From NCBI GenBank assembly GCA_033764445.1, contig JANRIZ010000084.1, positions 1 to 20,181 on the forward strand: DNA of 20,181 bases, in the 5' to 3' direction. The stretch comes from JANRIZ01 sp033764445 (GTDB taxonomy: Bacteria; Verrucomicrobiota; Verrucomicrobiia; JAWXBN01). Position numbers and translations under genes: made by a program. Under the pieces are notes generated by a model. The model worked only from the letters and a program-made list of their open reading frames with translations. It was not told the DNA's origin and did not search any database. Shown piece after piece: positions 10,539 through 18,468 of the stretch (position 1 is the first letter of the stretch; every line of letters begins with the position of its first letter).

Positions 10539-10870
10539 GCCTTTTGGTCCAGCAACGATGCCTCAACCACGCCCAACGTGAAGCGGCGGCACGCTGCCCC
10601 CGATGCAGGCGTTTTTACTGCCGCGAATGTGTCACCGACCATGATGACCAGGTCATTTGTGCGGCGTGCCTGAAAAATCTGACCCTCCGGAAGGGCGGAA
10701 AAGGGGCGGGCCTCCTGCGCGCCTGCGGACGGTGGAGTGCGGCGCTGGCGGGATGCTGCCTGCTCTTCTGGCTCTTTTATGCCACTTCACGTCTGATCCT
10801 TTCCGTCCCGGACACATTTCATGAGGGGGTTTTCTGGAAAAAGCCCTCCCCAAACAAAAACAGGGAATGA
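10535..10870 (+). CDS. Small B-box-type zinc-finger membrane protein
   Basis: The 111-residue product has an N-terminal cross-brace zinc finger: C9-x2-H12, C21-x2-C24, C29-x2-C32 and C42-x2-C45 (RCPRCRRFYCRECV, VICAAC). This mirrors the cluster of the gene two positions upstream. A basic linker (LRKGGKGAG) leads to a single TM helix at about 66-90 (WSAALAGCCLLFWLFYATS), followed by a short tail with basic residues. Both ends overlap neighbours by ATGA, which suggests translational coupling and fixed stoichiometry. AGGA stands 4 nt before the ATG. Function unknown; a small partner of the membrane complex encoded here is the simplest reading. Confidence 0.78.
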   Translation: MSLLVQQRCLNHAQREAAARCPRCRRFYCRECVTDHDDQVICAACLKNLTLRKGGKGAGLLRACGRWSAALAGCCLLFWLFYATSRLILSVPDTFHEGVFWKKPSPNKNRE

Positions 10871-12684
10871 AACGCCGCAAAAAAACACGCGAACAGGGCC
10901 TGGGCGGAGTGGAACTGGCCGGGCAGGCCTTTCATCTGGTCCGCCAATGCCCGCGCGGACTGCTCCTGTGGTACGCGGTCGGGACCTGCCCGTTTTTGCT
11001 GGTTTTGCTTTTTTTCTGGGCGGACCTGACCCGGGGCCGGATCACGACGGGCACGATCCCGCTGCAATGCCTTCTTCTGACGGCGACCTTTCTGTGGATG
11101 AAGCTCTGCCAGACCGAATACATGGGCCGGATGTACTGCTGGCTATCGGAAAAATCCCCTCCCGTGCTGTCCTGGAGGCGATTCATCAACATGCTGGTGC
11201 AACAAAGCATCCTGCAGCCGCCGGGTCTGGTCCTGATTCCGGTGTCCCTGCTGGTCACCCTGCCCTTTGCCTGGGTGTACGCCTTTTTTCAAAATGCCAC
11301 GCTCCTGGGCAACGGCGAAGACCCCTCCGTCTGGAAAACCGTCTCCGAGTCCGCCAGACGCTGCCGGGATTGGCCGGGCCAGAACCACATGATGATCTGG
11401 CTGACGAGCCCCGTTCTGCTGATCGTGGCCGTGGTGACACTTTACCTGATGATGAGCCTGATGCAGGCGGCGGATGTCTTCACGGAAAACGAGGGGATGT
11501 TGTTTCTGTATGTCCTGATCCTTTGGATGGTGGCGTTTCTGGCCCCAATGGCCGTGGCGGTGGCCCTCAACCTCGTCTTGGTTCTGGCCTTTCTGCCGCA
11601 TTTCCTGAAAATGTTCCTCGGCGTGGAAACCATTCTGACCCTCAGCGGCGAGAATCTGATGAACAGCACCCTCATCCTCTCGGCGTTGGCCTTGACCTAT
11701 CTGCTGCTGGATCCGGTCCTCAAAGCCGCCTACGTCCTGCGTTATTATTACGGGGCCTCCCTGACCACCGGGCAGGACCTGGCCGACCGGCTCGCGCAGG
11801 CAAAAAAACCCTGGGTCGGTCTGCTGCTGGCCGGCTTGCTGATCCCCCTTTCCGCCGCCCCCCTGACCGCCGCCCCGGAGTCTCCCGACTCCCCTGCCGT
11901 TCTGACAGGTCCCCCGGTCACGACACTTGACCAGGCCATTGACCGCACCCTGCAGAAACGCGAATACAACTGGCGTTTTCCCCGTGAGGTCGTGAAAACA
12001 AACGATGGTGACTCCTTCCTTGACCATTTTTTCAGATCGGTCAGCGAGACCCTTGAGTCCTGGTTTGAGCCGGTGGCCACGATGGTCAAAAACCTGAAGA
12101 AATGGCTCCAGGAAAGAATCGAAAACCTCCTCCGCGACTGGTTCAAGGACAGCCACTCCCCCCGGCAGGATTCCGCCTCGCCCATGGACTGGATGGCCGG
12201 GATCCAGATCATGGCCTTCCTCCTGCTGACGGCCGTGTGCTGTGTGGTGGGGCTGATTGTGTTCCGCATGCTGCGCCAGCGCAACCGCCGCGCCGTCGCA
12301 CCCGTGCAGGCCGTCGCCTCCGCCATCCCGGACCTCAACGATGAAAACCTTCTGGCCAGCCAGCTCCCCGAGGACCGCTGGCTGGAACTGGCCGCCGACA
12401 TGCTCGACAGGGGGGATTACCGTCTTTCCATGCGGGCCCTGTATCTGGCCACGCTCTCCATGATGGAAACACGCCAATGGCTGTCGCTGGCCCGGTACAA
12501 AAGCAACCGCGACTATCTCCTGGAGCTGAACCGGCGCACGCGGCACCACCCCGACATCTCGGAACAGTTTGCAATCCAAATCCGGCTCTTTGAAAGGGTC
12601 TGGTACGGGCGCACCCCGGCCGACGAACGGACTCTCGCGGAAATTCGGACCACCAATGAAAGGATCCGTTCCCATGCCGCGTAA
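10867..12684 (+). CDS. Multi-TM protein with C-terminal DUF4129 domain
   Basis: The 605-residue protein has a basic N-terminus (KRRKKTREQ) and about six TM helices (31-52, 63-80, 120-142, 177-199, 211-248, 268-285). LDPVLKAAYVLRYYYGASLTTGQDL (282-306) closes this half. A further hydrophobic segment, LLLAGLLIPLSAAPLTAA (319-336), ends in a signal-peptidase-like AxA and leads into an extracytoplasmic amphipathic region (350-438). A last TM helix lies at about 446-468. The cytosolic C-terminus (about 500-585: WLELAADMLDRGDYRLSMRA, then LARYKSNRDYLLELNRRTRHH, FERVWYG) is the DUF4129 domain. DUF4129 proteins regularly accompany MoxR and DUF58. The stop overlaps the next start by 11 nt. It likely forms a membrane core, with the DUF4129 tail meeting the ATPase module in the cytosol; that is inference. 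Confidence 0.85.
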   Translation: MKRRKKTREQGLGGVELAGQAFHLVRQCPRGLLLWYAVGTCPFLLVLLFFWADLTRGRITTGTIPLQCLLLTATFLWMKLCQTEYMGRMYCWLSEKSPPVLSWRRFINMLVQQSILQPPGLVLIPVSLLVTLPFAWVYAFFQNATLLGNGEDPSVWKTVSESARRCRDWPGQNHMMIWLTSPVLLIVAVVTLYLMMSLMQAADVFTENEGMLFLYVLILWMVAFLAPMAVAVALNLVLVLAFLPHFLKMFLGVETILTLSGENLMNSTLILSALALTYLLLDPVLKAAYVLRYYYGASLTTGQDLADRLAQAKKPWVGLLLAGLLIPLSAAPLTAAPESPDSPAVLTGPPVTTLDQAIDRTLQKREYNWRFPREVVKTNDGDSFLDHFFRSVSETLESWFEPVATMVKNLKKWLQERIENLLRDWFKDSHSPRQDSASPMDWMAGIQIMAFLLLTAVCCVVGLIVFRMLRQRNRRAVAPVQAVASAIPDLNDENLLASQLPEDRWLELAADMLDRGDYRLSMRALYLATLSMMETRQWLSLARYKSNRDYLLELNRRTRHHPDISEQFAIQIRLFERVWYGRTPADERTLAEIRTTNERIRSHAA

Positions 12685-13978
12685 ATCCCTGCCCGCAATT
12701 TTGGCCCTCACGTTTCTGGCATTGATCTTCCTGACGGTGGTCTACCAGTTGCTGTGGATCCGCCTGCAGGAGGGTGATTCCTACCCCCCCTACTCCTCAT
12801 TCCGATCGGATCCGCTGGGCACAAAGGTGTTGTGGGAAAGCCTGGGGCGTCTGGAGGGATACGAGGTGTCTCGCAACACAAAACCCCTGGATGAAATCAC
12901 GGGGCTGCCTTCCACCACGCTGATCCATGCCGGCATCACCCCGGGCGGAATGAACCTGGTGGCCCTCGATGAAATCAGCCAGCTGGAGCGTCTGGCCCGC
13001 ACCGGTGCGACGGTCATCATTGCCTTTGTCCCCCTGTCCAAAAAACCGTTTCTGGATTATCAGCAACGGGGGGATGGGGACGATGCGACCCCGGCGGATG
13101 CTCCGGAGGAAAAATCCGAACCGGACCCGGACAGGGAGACGGACCCCTCTCCGCACCGGAAACAGCCGGTTCGGCTCATGGGGTGGGAGAAAACCCTCGG
13201 GAAACTGGGGGTCGAATTTCACTTCGAGGAGGTTGACCCCAAAAACCGTTCAGCGTCAGATGACCGGATCACCCTCCTGGCCGTCAGACAAAAGGGGCCG
13301 GAGGAATTGCCGGAGGAGATCGACCTCCATACCGTGCTTTCATTCACAAAATTGGCGCCGGAATGGTCGGTTCTCTATGCCGCCGGAGAGGGGGAGGAGC
13401 GTCCGGTCATCATTCAACGGAGGTGGGGCAGGGGGCAGATCATCTTTCTGGCCGAAGCCTATGTCTTCAGCAATCAGGCCCTGCACTCGGAGCGTTCGTC
13501 CCCGCTGCTGTCCTTCCTGCTCGGAAAAAACCGCCGGATCATCTTCAACGAAACCCAGTTTGGGATCATGGAGTCTCCGGGCATTGCGGGACTGATCCGC
13601 CAATACCATCTGGAGGGGTTTGTCCTCGGGGGCCTGTTGCTGGGGGTGCTCTTCATCTGGCGCAACACCTCCAGCCTGGTTCCTCCGGCGGATTTTTCGC
13701 GCCAGGCCGACGGGGTGGTCCTTCAATCCTCCACGGCCACGGCCGAAAACAGTCTCTCCCGCCTGTTGCAGCGGCATCTGCCGGTCTCCCGCCTGCTGGA
13801 GGTCTGTGTCGGGGAATGGAAAAAAAGTTTTGCACGGTCTTTGTCCACTCATCCGGACAAACGGGCGCGCATGGACCGGGCGCTGGAGGAAATCCGCCTC
13901 CGCAAACCGGTCCAACCGGAGGACCTGGTCAGGGCCTACCGGTCGATCATGGAAATCCTCAACAGAAAAAAATTATGA
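12674..13978 (+). CDS. DUF4350 family membrane protein
   Basis: The 434-residue product has TM helix 1 at about 9-29, then the DUF4350 signature YPPYSSFRSDPLGTKVLWES (37-56). An extracytoplasmic or globular region includes an acidic low-complexity insertion (DGDDATPADAPEEKSEPDPD, 134-153). WGRGQIIFLAEAYVFSN (251-267) is the second family block. TM helix 2 lies at about 313-329, and a cytosolic alpha-helical tail ends KPVQPEDLVRAYRSIMEILN. DUF4350 is related to the GldG/IFT52-like ligand-binding fold and is a standard member of MoxR/DUF4129 clusters. ATG 12674 is chosen because AGGA is 9 nt upstream and the hydrophobic helix starts right after MPRKS. Function unknown. Confidence 0.85.
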   Translation: MPRKSLPAILALTFLALIFLTVVYQLLWIRLQEGDSYPPYSSFRSDPLGTKVLWESLGRLEGYEVSRNTKPLDEITGLPSTTLIHAGITPGGMNLVALDEISQLERLARTGATVIIAFVPLSKKPFLDYQQRGDGDDATPADAPEEKSEPDPDRETDPSPHRKQPVRLMGWEKTLGKLGVEFHFEEVDPKNRSASDDRITLLAVRQKGPEELPEEIDLHTVLSFTKLAPEWSVLYAAGEGEERPVIIQRRWGRGQIIFLAEAYVFSNQALHSERSSPLLSFLLGKNRRIIFNETQFGIMESPGIAGLIRQYHLEGFVLGGLLLGVLFIWRNTSSLVPPADFSRQADGVVLQSSTATAENSLSRLLQRHLPVSRLLEVCVGEWKKSFARSLSTHPDKRARMDRALEEIRLRKPVQPEDLVRAYRSIMEILNRKKL

Positions 13979-14940
13979 GCCAGAATCTGGAATCCTTCAA
14001 AAACACGCTTCAGCAGGCCCGCGCGGAGGCGGCCAAGGTCATCATCGGCCAGCAACAGGTCGTCGACCTGTGTCTGATCGCGATCTTCACCAACAATCAT
14101 GCCCTCATTGAGGGGGTCCCGGGTGTCGGAAAGACGCTGCTCGTGCGCACCCTGGCCCGCGTGCTGGGCTGTGAATTCAACCGCATCCAGTTCACCCCCG
14201 ATCTGATGCCCTCGGATATCACGGGCACCAATATCTTCAATCTCCAGTCCAACCAGTTCACCCTGGTCCCCGGTCCGGTCTTCACCACCTTCCTTCTGGC
14301 CGACGAAATCAACCGCGCCCCGGCCAAGACCCAGTCGGCCCTGTTGCAGGCGATGCAGGAACGCACGGTTTCCATCGACCGTGAAACCTACCGGCTCCCG
14401 GCCAATTTCACGGTCTTTGCCACCCAGAATCCGGTCGAGTACGAGGGCACCTACCCGCTGCCCGAAGCGCAAAAGGACCGGTTCATGCTCAAAATCAGCA
14501 TGGACTATTTCGACCGCGCCAGCGAGGTGGACCTCGTCCAACGGTCCCTGGGCCAGGACAGTCCCGAGGCGGTGCTGGCCCGCGGCGACGTCCACGCGGT
14601 GGTCACCGAGGAGGAACTGACCCGGGTCCGCGCGGGCATCAGTGAAATCACGGTCCGCGAGGAGCTGGTCGGGTACCTGGTGGATGTGATCGCCGCCACC
14701 CGCAAACATGAAAGTGTCCTGGTGGGGGCGGGTCCGCGCGCGACCCAGTCCCTCCTCCATGCCGCCCGGGCCCTGGCCGCGCTCAACGGCCGCGATTTTG
14801 TCTCACCCGATGACATCAAATCCCTCGCGGTGCCGGTGCTCGAACACCGGCTCATTCTGCGGCCCGAATACGAGATCGAAGGGGTCTCGGTCCGGGAAAT
14901 CATCGATCGCATTCTGCAAACCGTCTCCGTCCCCCGCTGA
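13975..14940 (+). CDS. MoxR family AAA+ ATPase
   Basis: The 321-residue ATPase has Walker A GVPGVGKT at 47-54, Walker B LLADE at 107-111 followed by INRAPAKTQSALLQAMQER, sensor 1 ATQN at 149-152, the arginine-finger motif PLPEAQKDRF at 161-170, and sensor 2 GAGPRATQS at 251-259. Length and order match the MoxR clade, whose members act as chaperone-like ATPases that activate or assemble protein complexes. The cytosolic ATPase is expected to work with the DUF58 product next door. The ATG overlaps the DUF4350 stop as ATGA and lacks a Shine-Dalgarno, so its translation probably depends on the upstream gene. The specific substrate cannot be read from the sequence. Confidence 0.96.
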   Translation: MSQNLESFKNTLQQARAEAAKVIIGQQQVVDLCLIAIFTNNHALIEGVPGVGKTLLVRTLARVLGCEFNRIQFTPDLMPSDITGTNIFNLQSNQFTLVPGPVFTTFLLADEINRAPAKTQSALLQAMQERTVSIDRETYRLPANFTVFATQNPVEYEGTYPLPEAQKDRFMLKISMDYFDRASEVDLVQRSLGQDSPEAVLARGDVHAVVTEEELTRVRAGISEITVREELVGYLVDVIAATRKHESVLVGAGPRATQSLLHAARALAALNGRDFVSPDDIKSLAVPVLEHRLILRPEYEIEGVSVREIIDRILQTVSVPR

Positions 14941-14971
14941 TCCCCCCCTGCCCACCGGACCACACACGCCC

Positions 14972-16369
14972 ATGAACTTTGTCCCCAGTCTTAAAATGAT
15001 GAGAATGACCGCCGCCATTGTGGTGCCGGCGGCGGGGTTCGGTCTTTTCCTTCAGGACAGCGGGGCGCTGCTCCTGTTTTTGATCGCCCTTTTTGTCCTG
15101 GTGGCCGTGACCGATCTCTGGATGTCCCTGGACAGGCTCACAGGCATCGGCATTTCCGGCCCGGCCATGGCCAGGCTGCTGCGGGACAGACCTGGGACGA
15201 TCGAACTGTGCCTGGACCGTCCTGTCGGTCCGGGCCTGACCCGACTTCGCCTGGCTCTTCCCCTGCTCGAGGGGCTTCAGTACCCGCACCATGAAATGAC
15301 CATCCTCCTGCCGGAGGGGGCAACCCTGTACCGTGTTCTCTGGGATTGTCTGCCGGTCAAACGCGGGGATTACCCCCTGGAAGCCTGCCACCTCGAGGCG
15401 GATTCGCGGCTGGGGCTGTGGCAGATCCGGGACCGGCGCCCACTGGCCTCACAGGTGCGCGTGTATCCGAATATCCAGCAGGAGGCCCGGGCCACGGCGG
15501 CCCTGTTCATGAACCGGGGTTTGCACGGCATCCACGCACTGCGCAAGGCGGGCAAGGGCCGGGAATTTGAAAAAATCCGGGATTACGTCCACGGCGACAA
15601 CTATGCGGACATCCACTGGAAGGCCACGGCCAAACGCAATCGTCCGGTCACCAAGGTATTCCAGATCGAACGCACCCAGGAGGTCTATGCCGTGGTGGAT
15701 TTTTCCCGGCTCAGTGCCCGGGCCTGTGAGAGCGGACGGCGGACGGGGTCCCCCCACACGCTTGCCGGACCGGGCGTGGTGGGGGCGGGGGAATCCGAAT
15801 CGGAAACGTATCTGGAACGGTTCATCAATTCCGCCCTGGTCCTGGGCATGGCCGCCCAGCAGCAGGGGGACCATTTTGGCCTGGCCACCTTCAGCGACCG
15901 GACCCACCGCGTCCTCACCGCCCGCAGCGGACGGGGCCATTTCAACAGCTGCCGCGACATGCTCTATGGTCTTTTTCCACAGACGGTCACCCCCGACTTC
16001 GAGGAGGTGTTTGCCACCCTCCAGTTGAAACTCCGCAAACGGGCCCTGCTGGTCTTTCTGACCAACCTGGATGATCCCCTTCTCTCGGAACACTTCATCA
16101 ACAGCATCGAGGGTCTGGTCCGCAAACATCTCATCCTGGTGGTCACCCTGCGGCCAAAGGGATGCAGGCCTGTTTTTTCTCCCGGAACCATCCGGACCCC
16201 GGGGGATGTCTACGAGGCCCTGGGGGGACACATGCAATGGCATGCCCTTGCGGAAACCGAAAGGATTCTCCAACACAAGGGCGTCCATTTTCTGCAGACC
16301 GATGATGAAAGTCTGGCCGTGGGTCTGGTGGCCGGGTATCTGAACATCAAACGACGCCAGCTGTTATGA
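14972..16369 (+). CDS. DUF58 (von Willebrand-like) partner of MoxR
   Basis: The 465-residue protein has an N-terminal TM pair (about 11-28 and 30-48), a beta-rich region (60-165), and the DUF58 signature EFEKIRDYVHGDNYADIHWK (198-217), continuing ATAKRNRPVTKVFQIERTQE. The vWA-like fold follows: VVDFSRLSA at 241-249, FGLATFSDR at 302-310, FLTNLDD at 362-368. The MIDAS motif is not the canonical DxSxS; it reads D243-F-S-R-L-S. An insertion of about 29 residues rich in Gly/Ser/Glu (251-279) sits between this strand and the next helix. DUF58 proteins are the usual partners of MoxR and are thought to bind divalent metal and target. The start is 31 nt after the MoxR stop, with no Shine-Dalgarno. 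The longer frame from 14708 is the MoxR-overlapping shadow. Confidence 0.9.
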   Translation: MNFVPSLKMMRMTAAIVVPAAGFGLFLQDSGALLLFLIALFVLVAVTDLWMSLDRLTGIGISGPAMARLLRDRPGTIELCLDRPVGPGLTRLRLALPLLEGLQYPHHEMTILLPEGATLYRVLWDCLPVKRGDYPLEACHLEADSRLGLWQIRDRRPLASQVRVYPNIQQEARATAALFMNRGLHGIHALRKAGKGREFEKIRDYVHGDNYADIHWKATAKRNRPVTKVFQIERTQEVYAVVDFSRLSARACESGRRTGSPHTLAGPGVVGAGESESETYLERFINSALVLGMAAQQQGDHFGLATFSDRTHRVLTARSGRGHFNSCRDMLYGLFPQTVTPDFEEVFATLQLKLRKRALLVFLTNLDDPLLSEHFINSIEGLVRKHLILVVTLRPKGCRPVFSPGTIRTPGDVYEALGGHMQWHALAETERILQHKGVHFLQTDDESLAVGLVAGYLNIKRRQLL

Positions 16370-17394
16370 TCATTGACCTCCCACGATTCATTGCCAGTGA
16401 ACGGCCCTATTGGACGGAACTCGAAGAGAGGCTCGATCGTCTGGAGCGTGATGTTGCCGCCCCGCTGGACCTCGCCGCGGTGGCGCGTCTGCATTACCTT
16501 TACCGCCGCGCCTCATCGGACCTGGGCCGGATGATGACCTTTTCGGCGGAACCCGAAACCCGTGCCTACCTGGAGGCACTCGTGTCCCGCGCCTACAGTG
16601 AAATCCATGAAACCCGGGGCCGTCCGCATCGGCTCAATCCGTTGAAATGGTTTTTCCACACCTTCCCCAATGTGTTCCGCCGCCATCTCAGGGCTTTCGG
16701 TCTGGCCTGTGCCCTGACGGTTGCGGGAATGCTTTTGGGCGGCTTTTCCCTGCTGCTGGATCCGGCCTCCCGCAACGTCACAATGGCTTTCGGGCACAAT
16801 TTCATGAGTCCCTCGGAGCGGGTGGCCCGGGAGGAAACCCAAACCGACGACCGGTTCGATGAACGCAAAGGGACGTTCTCCGCCTACCTCATGCAAAACA
16901 ACATCCGGGTCTCGATCACCACGATGGCCCTGGGCGCGACCTGGGGCATTGGGACGGTGGTCATTCTCTTCTACAACGGGGTCATTCTCGGCTCCATCTC
17001 CCTGGACTACATTCTCGACGGTCAGTGGGTCTTTCTGCTGGGATGGCTGCTGCCCCATGGTGTGGTGGAAATCCCGGCCATTCTCATCGCCGGACAGGCG
17101 GGGTTTGTGCTCGCCTCGGCCATCATCGGCTGGGGCACTCCCCGGACGCTCGCCCAGCGGCTGCGTGACATCGGGCCCGACCTGGCCACCCTCATCGGCG
17201 GTGTGGCCCTCCTGCTGATCTGGGCGGGGCTGATCGAGTCGTTTTTCTCCCAGTACCATGCCCCGGTCCTTCCCTATTCCTTCAAAATTTCCTTCGGGCT
17301 TGTCGAACTCCTGCTCCTGTGTCTCTTTCTGGGCTTCTCAGGATCAAACCGTCTGGCCCTCTTCCAGCCCCCAACCCCCCCGGAGGCGGCATGA
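16366..17394 (+). CDS. Stage II sporulation protein M (SpoIIM) family membrane protein
   Basis: The 342-residue protein begins with a cytosolic helical region (about 13-82). TM segments follow at about 107-130, 183-206, 219-240, 243-256, 272-292 and 305-323. Family marks are the FSAYLMQNNIRVSITTMALG block (171-190) and HGVVEIPAILIAGQAG (231-246). In spore formers SpoIIM works with SpoIIP and SpoIID in engulfment. Non-sporulating bacteria carry SpoIIM-family proteins next to MoxR and RDD genes, and no sporulation role is implied. Its start overlaps the DUF58 stop by ATGA, and its stop overlaps the RDD start by ATGA. It is probably a structural or transport-like part of the membrane complex. 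Confidence 0.88.
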   Translation: MIIDLPRFIASERPYWTELEERLDRLERDVAAPLDLAAVARLHYLYRRASSDLGRMMTFSAEPETRAYLEALVSRAYSEIHETRGRPHRLNPLKWFFHTFPNVFRRHLRAFGLACALTVAGMLLGGFSLLLDPASRNVTMAFGHNFMSPSERVAREETQTDDRFDERKGTFSAYLMQNNIRVSITTMALGATWGIGTVVILFYNGVILGSISLDYILDGQWVFLLGWLLPHGVVEIPAILIAGQAGFVLASAIIGWGTPRTLAQRLRDIGPDLATLIGGVALLLIWAGLIESFFSQYHAPVLPYSFKISFGLVELLLLCLFLGFSGSNRLALFQPPTPPEAA

Positions 17395-18176
17395 TTGTTT
17401 CCTCCCTGCCCCGGCTCCGCATCCGGACCCCCGATGGAATCGTCTTCGCCTTCACCCTGGCCGGTCTTCCGGCCCGGTTTCTGGCCTGGTTCATCGATCT
17501 GGCTGTCATCATGCTGATCATGATCATTGTCAACATGGTGCTGGGTCTGTTGGTCCTGCTTTCCAGTGATCTGGCCAACGCCCTGATGATCCTTTCCTTT
17601 TTTTTCATCTCCATCGGCTACGGCATCTGCATGGAATGGGGGTGTGCGGGACAGACCTTCGGAAAACGTCTGATGAAAATCCGGGTCATGGACGCCCAGG
17701 GCCTGAACCTGCATTTCAGCCAGGTGGTCATCCGCAATCTGCTCCGTCCGGTCGACCAGCTGCCTTTCTGCTATTTTGTCGGGGCACTGATGACCCTGCT
17801 CACCCGCCATTGCCAGCGCCTGGGGGACCTGGCGGCCAACACGGTGGTCGTCTGTCTCCCCACCCTGCAGGAACCCGACCTCGCGCAGGTGACGTCGGGC
17901 AAATACAATTCCTTCCGGGATTTTCCCCATCTGGCCGCGCGTCTGCGCCAGAAAACCTCCCCGGCGGAGGCGGATACGGCGCTGCAGGCGGTCCTGCGGC
18001 GCGGGTCCCTCGCCGAAACCGACCGGGTCCGGCTCTTTGGGGAATTGGCAGACCACTTCCGCCAGCATGTCGAGTTCCCCCCGGAGGTCACTGAGGGGCT
18101 TTCCGACGAACAATACATCCGGAACATTGTCGATCTTCTCTACCGCGACAGGACCCCGAACGGTGCCGGGGAGTGA
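17391..18176 (+). CDS. RDD family membrane protein with C-terminal extension
   Basis: The 261-residue protein has a short N-terminal strand (LRIRTPDGIVFAFTL) and the RDD core: R29/D36 (LPARFLAWFID), TM helices at about 32-57 and 65-82, the GQTFGKRLMKIRVMDAQG loop (87-104), and RLGDLAANTVVVCL (143-156). Residues about 160-255 form a cytosolic mostly helical extension that is unusual for a minimal RDD protein. The start at 17391 overlaps the SpoIIM stop as ATGA, with GGAGG just upstream; a longer frame from 17319 lies inside the SpoIIM gene. It is the last gene of the operon. Together with the GYF-RDD protein at the front, the operon is bracketed by two RDD proteins. Transported substrate, if any, is unknown. 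Confidence 0.87.
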   Translation: MIVSSLPRLRIRTPDGIVFAFTLAGLPARFLAWFIDLAVIMLIMIIVNMVLGLLVLLSSDLANALMILSFFFISIGYGICMEWGCAGQTFGKRLMKIRVMDAQGLNLHFSQVVIRNLLRPVDQLPFCYFVGALMTLLTRHCQRLGDLAANTVVVCLPTLQEPDLAQVTSGKYNSFRDFPHLAARLRQKTSPAEADTALQAVLRRGSLAETDRVRLFGELADHFRQHVEFPPEVTEGLSDEQYIRNIVDLLYRDRTPNGAGE

Positions 18177-18225
18177 TTGGATTTCGGACGTCTGAGGGCC
18201 GGATGTCGGCAGGGCATCATGGCAC

Positions 18226-18260
18226 AAAAAATCCGGAGTCTCCCGCGGGAAACTCCGGAT
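18226..18260 (-). terminator. Rho-independent terminator of the dksA-like/rpmG pair
   Basis: ATCCGGAGT (18231-18239) pairs perfectly with ACTCCGGAT (18252-18260), and TCCC/GGGA continues the stem inward after one mismatch. On the minus strand a run of six T follows directly (A6 at 18226-18231 on plus). It lies about 37 nt after the rpmG stop and faces the end of the large plus-strand operon. A second small hairpin, CCCTCC-TTCC-GGAGGG (18268-18283), precedes it. Confidence 0.8.
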
Positions 18261-18296
18261 GTCTCAACCCTCCTTCCGGAGGGGCTGTTCAAAGCA

Positions 18297-18467
18297 TTAC
18301 TTGATCTCGCGGTGCAGCGTGTGACGGCGCAGGGCGGGATTGTACTTCTTTTTCTCAAGACGGCCCGGGGTGTTCAGGCTCTTCTTGTTTTTGGTGGTCA
18401 CGTAGCGGGAGGGGGACTTGCCTTCCTTGGCCGCTTCGGTGCATTCGAGGGTGATGATTTCGCGCAT
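18297..18467 (-). CDS. rpmG: 50S ribosomal protein L33, cysteine-poor form
   Basis: The 56-residue product has the L33 pattern: MREIITLECTEAAKEGK at the start, RYVTTKNKKS in the middle, then LEKKKYNPALRRHTLHREIK. L33 is a small protein of the large subunit near the tRNA exit site. The zinc-binding form has two CxxC pairs. Here only C9 remains, and the second pair reads NPAL, so this is the zinc-free form. Start ATG 18467 has AAGAGG six nt upstream, inside the end of the upstream gene; one nucleotide separates the two genes, so translation is coupled. Confidence 0.93.
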   Translation of the reverse strand: MREIITLECTEAAKEGKSPSRYVTTKNKKSLNTPGRLEKKKYNPALRRHTLHREIK

Positions 18468-18468
18468 A

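Noticed and set aside
11143..12711. A 522-codon minus-strand frame antisense to the DUF4129 gene
   Set aside because: Translation is rich in H, G and Q with no domain. The plus-strand gene fits the operon and family.
14708..14971. 5' extension of the DUF58 frame inside moxR
   Set aside because: It overlaps the sensor-2 region of MoxR in another frame. The ATG at 14972 is followed directly by the expected TM pair.
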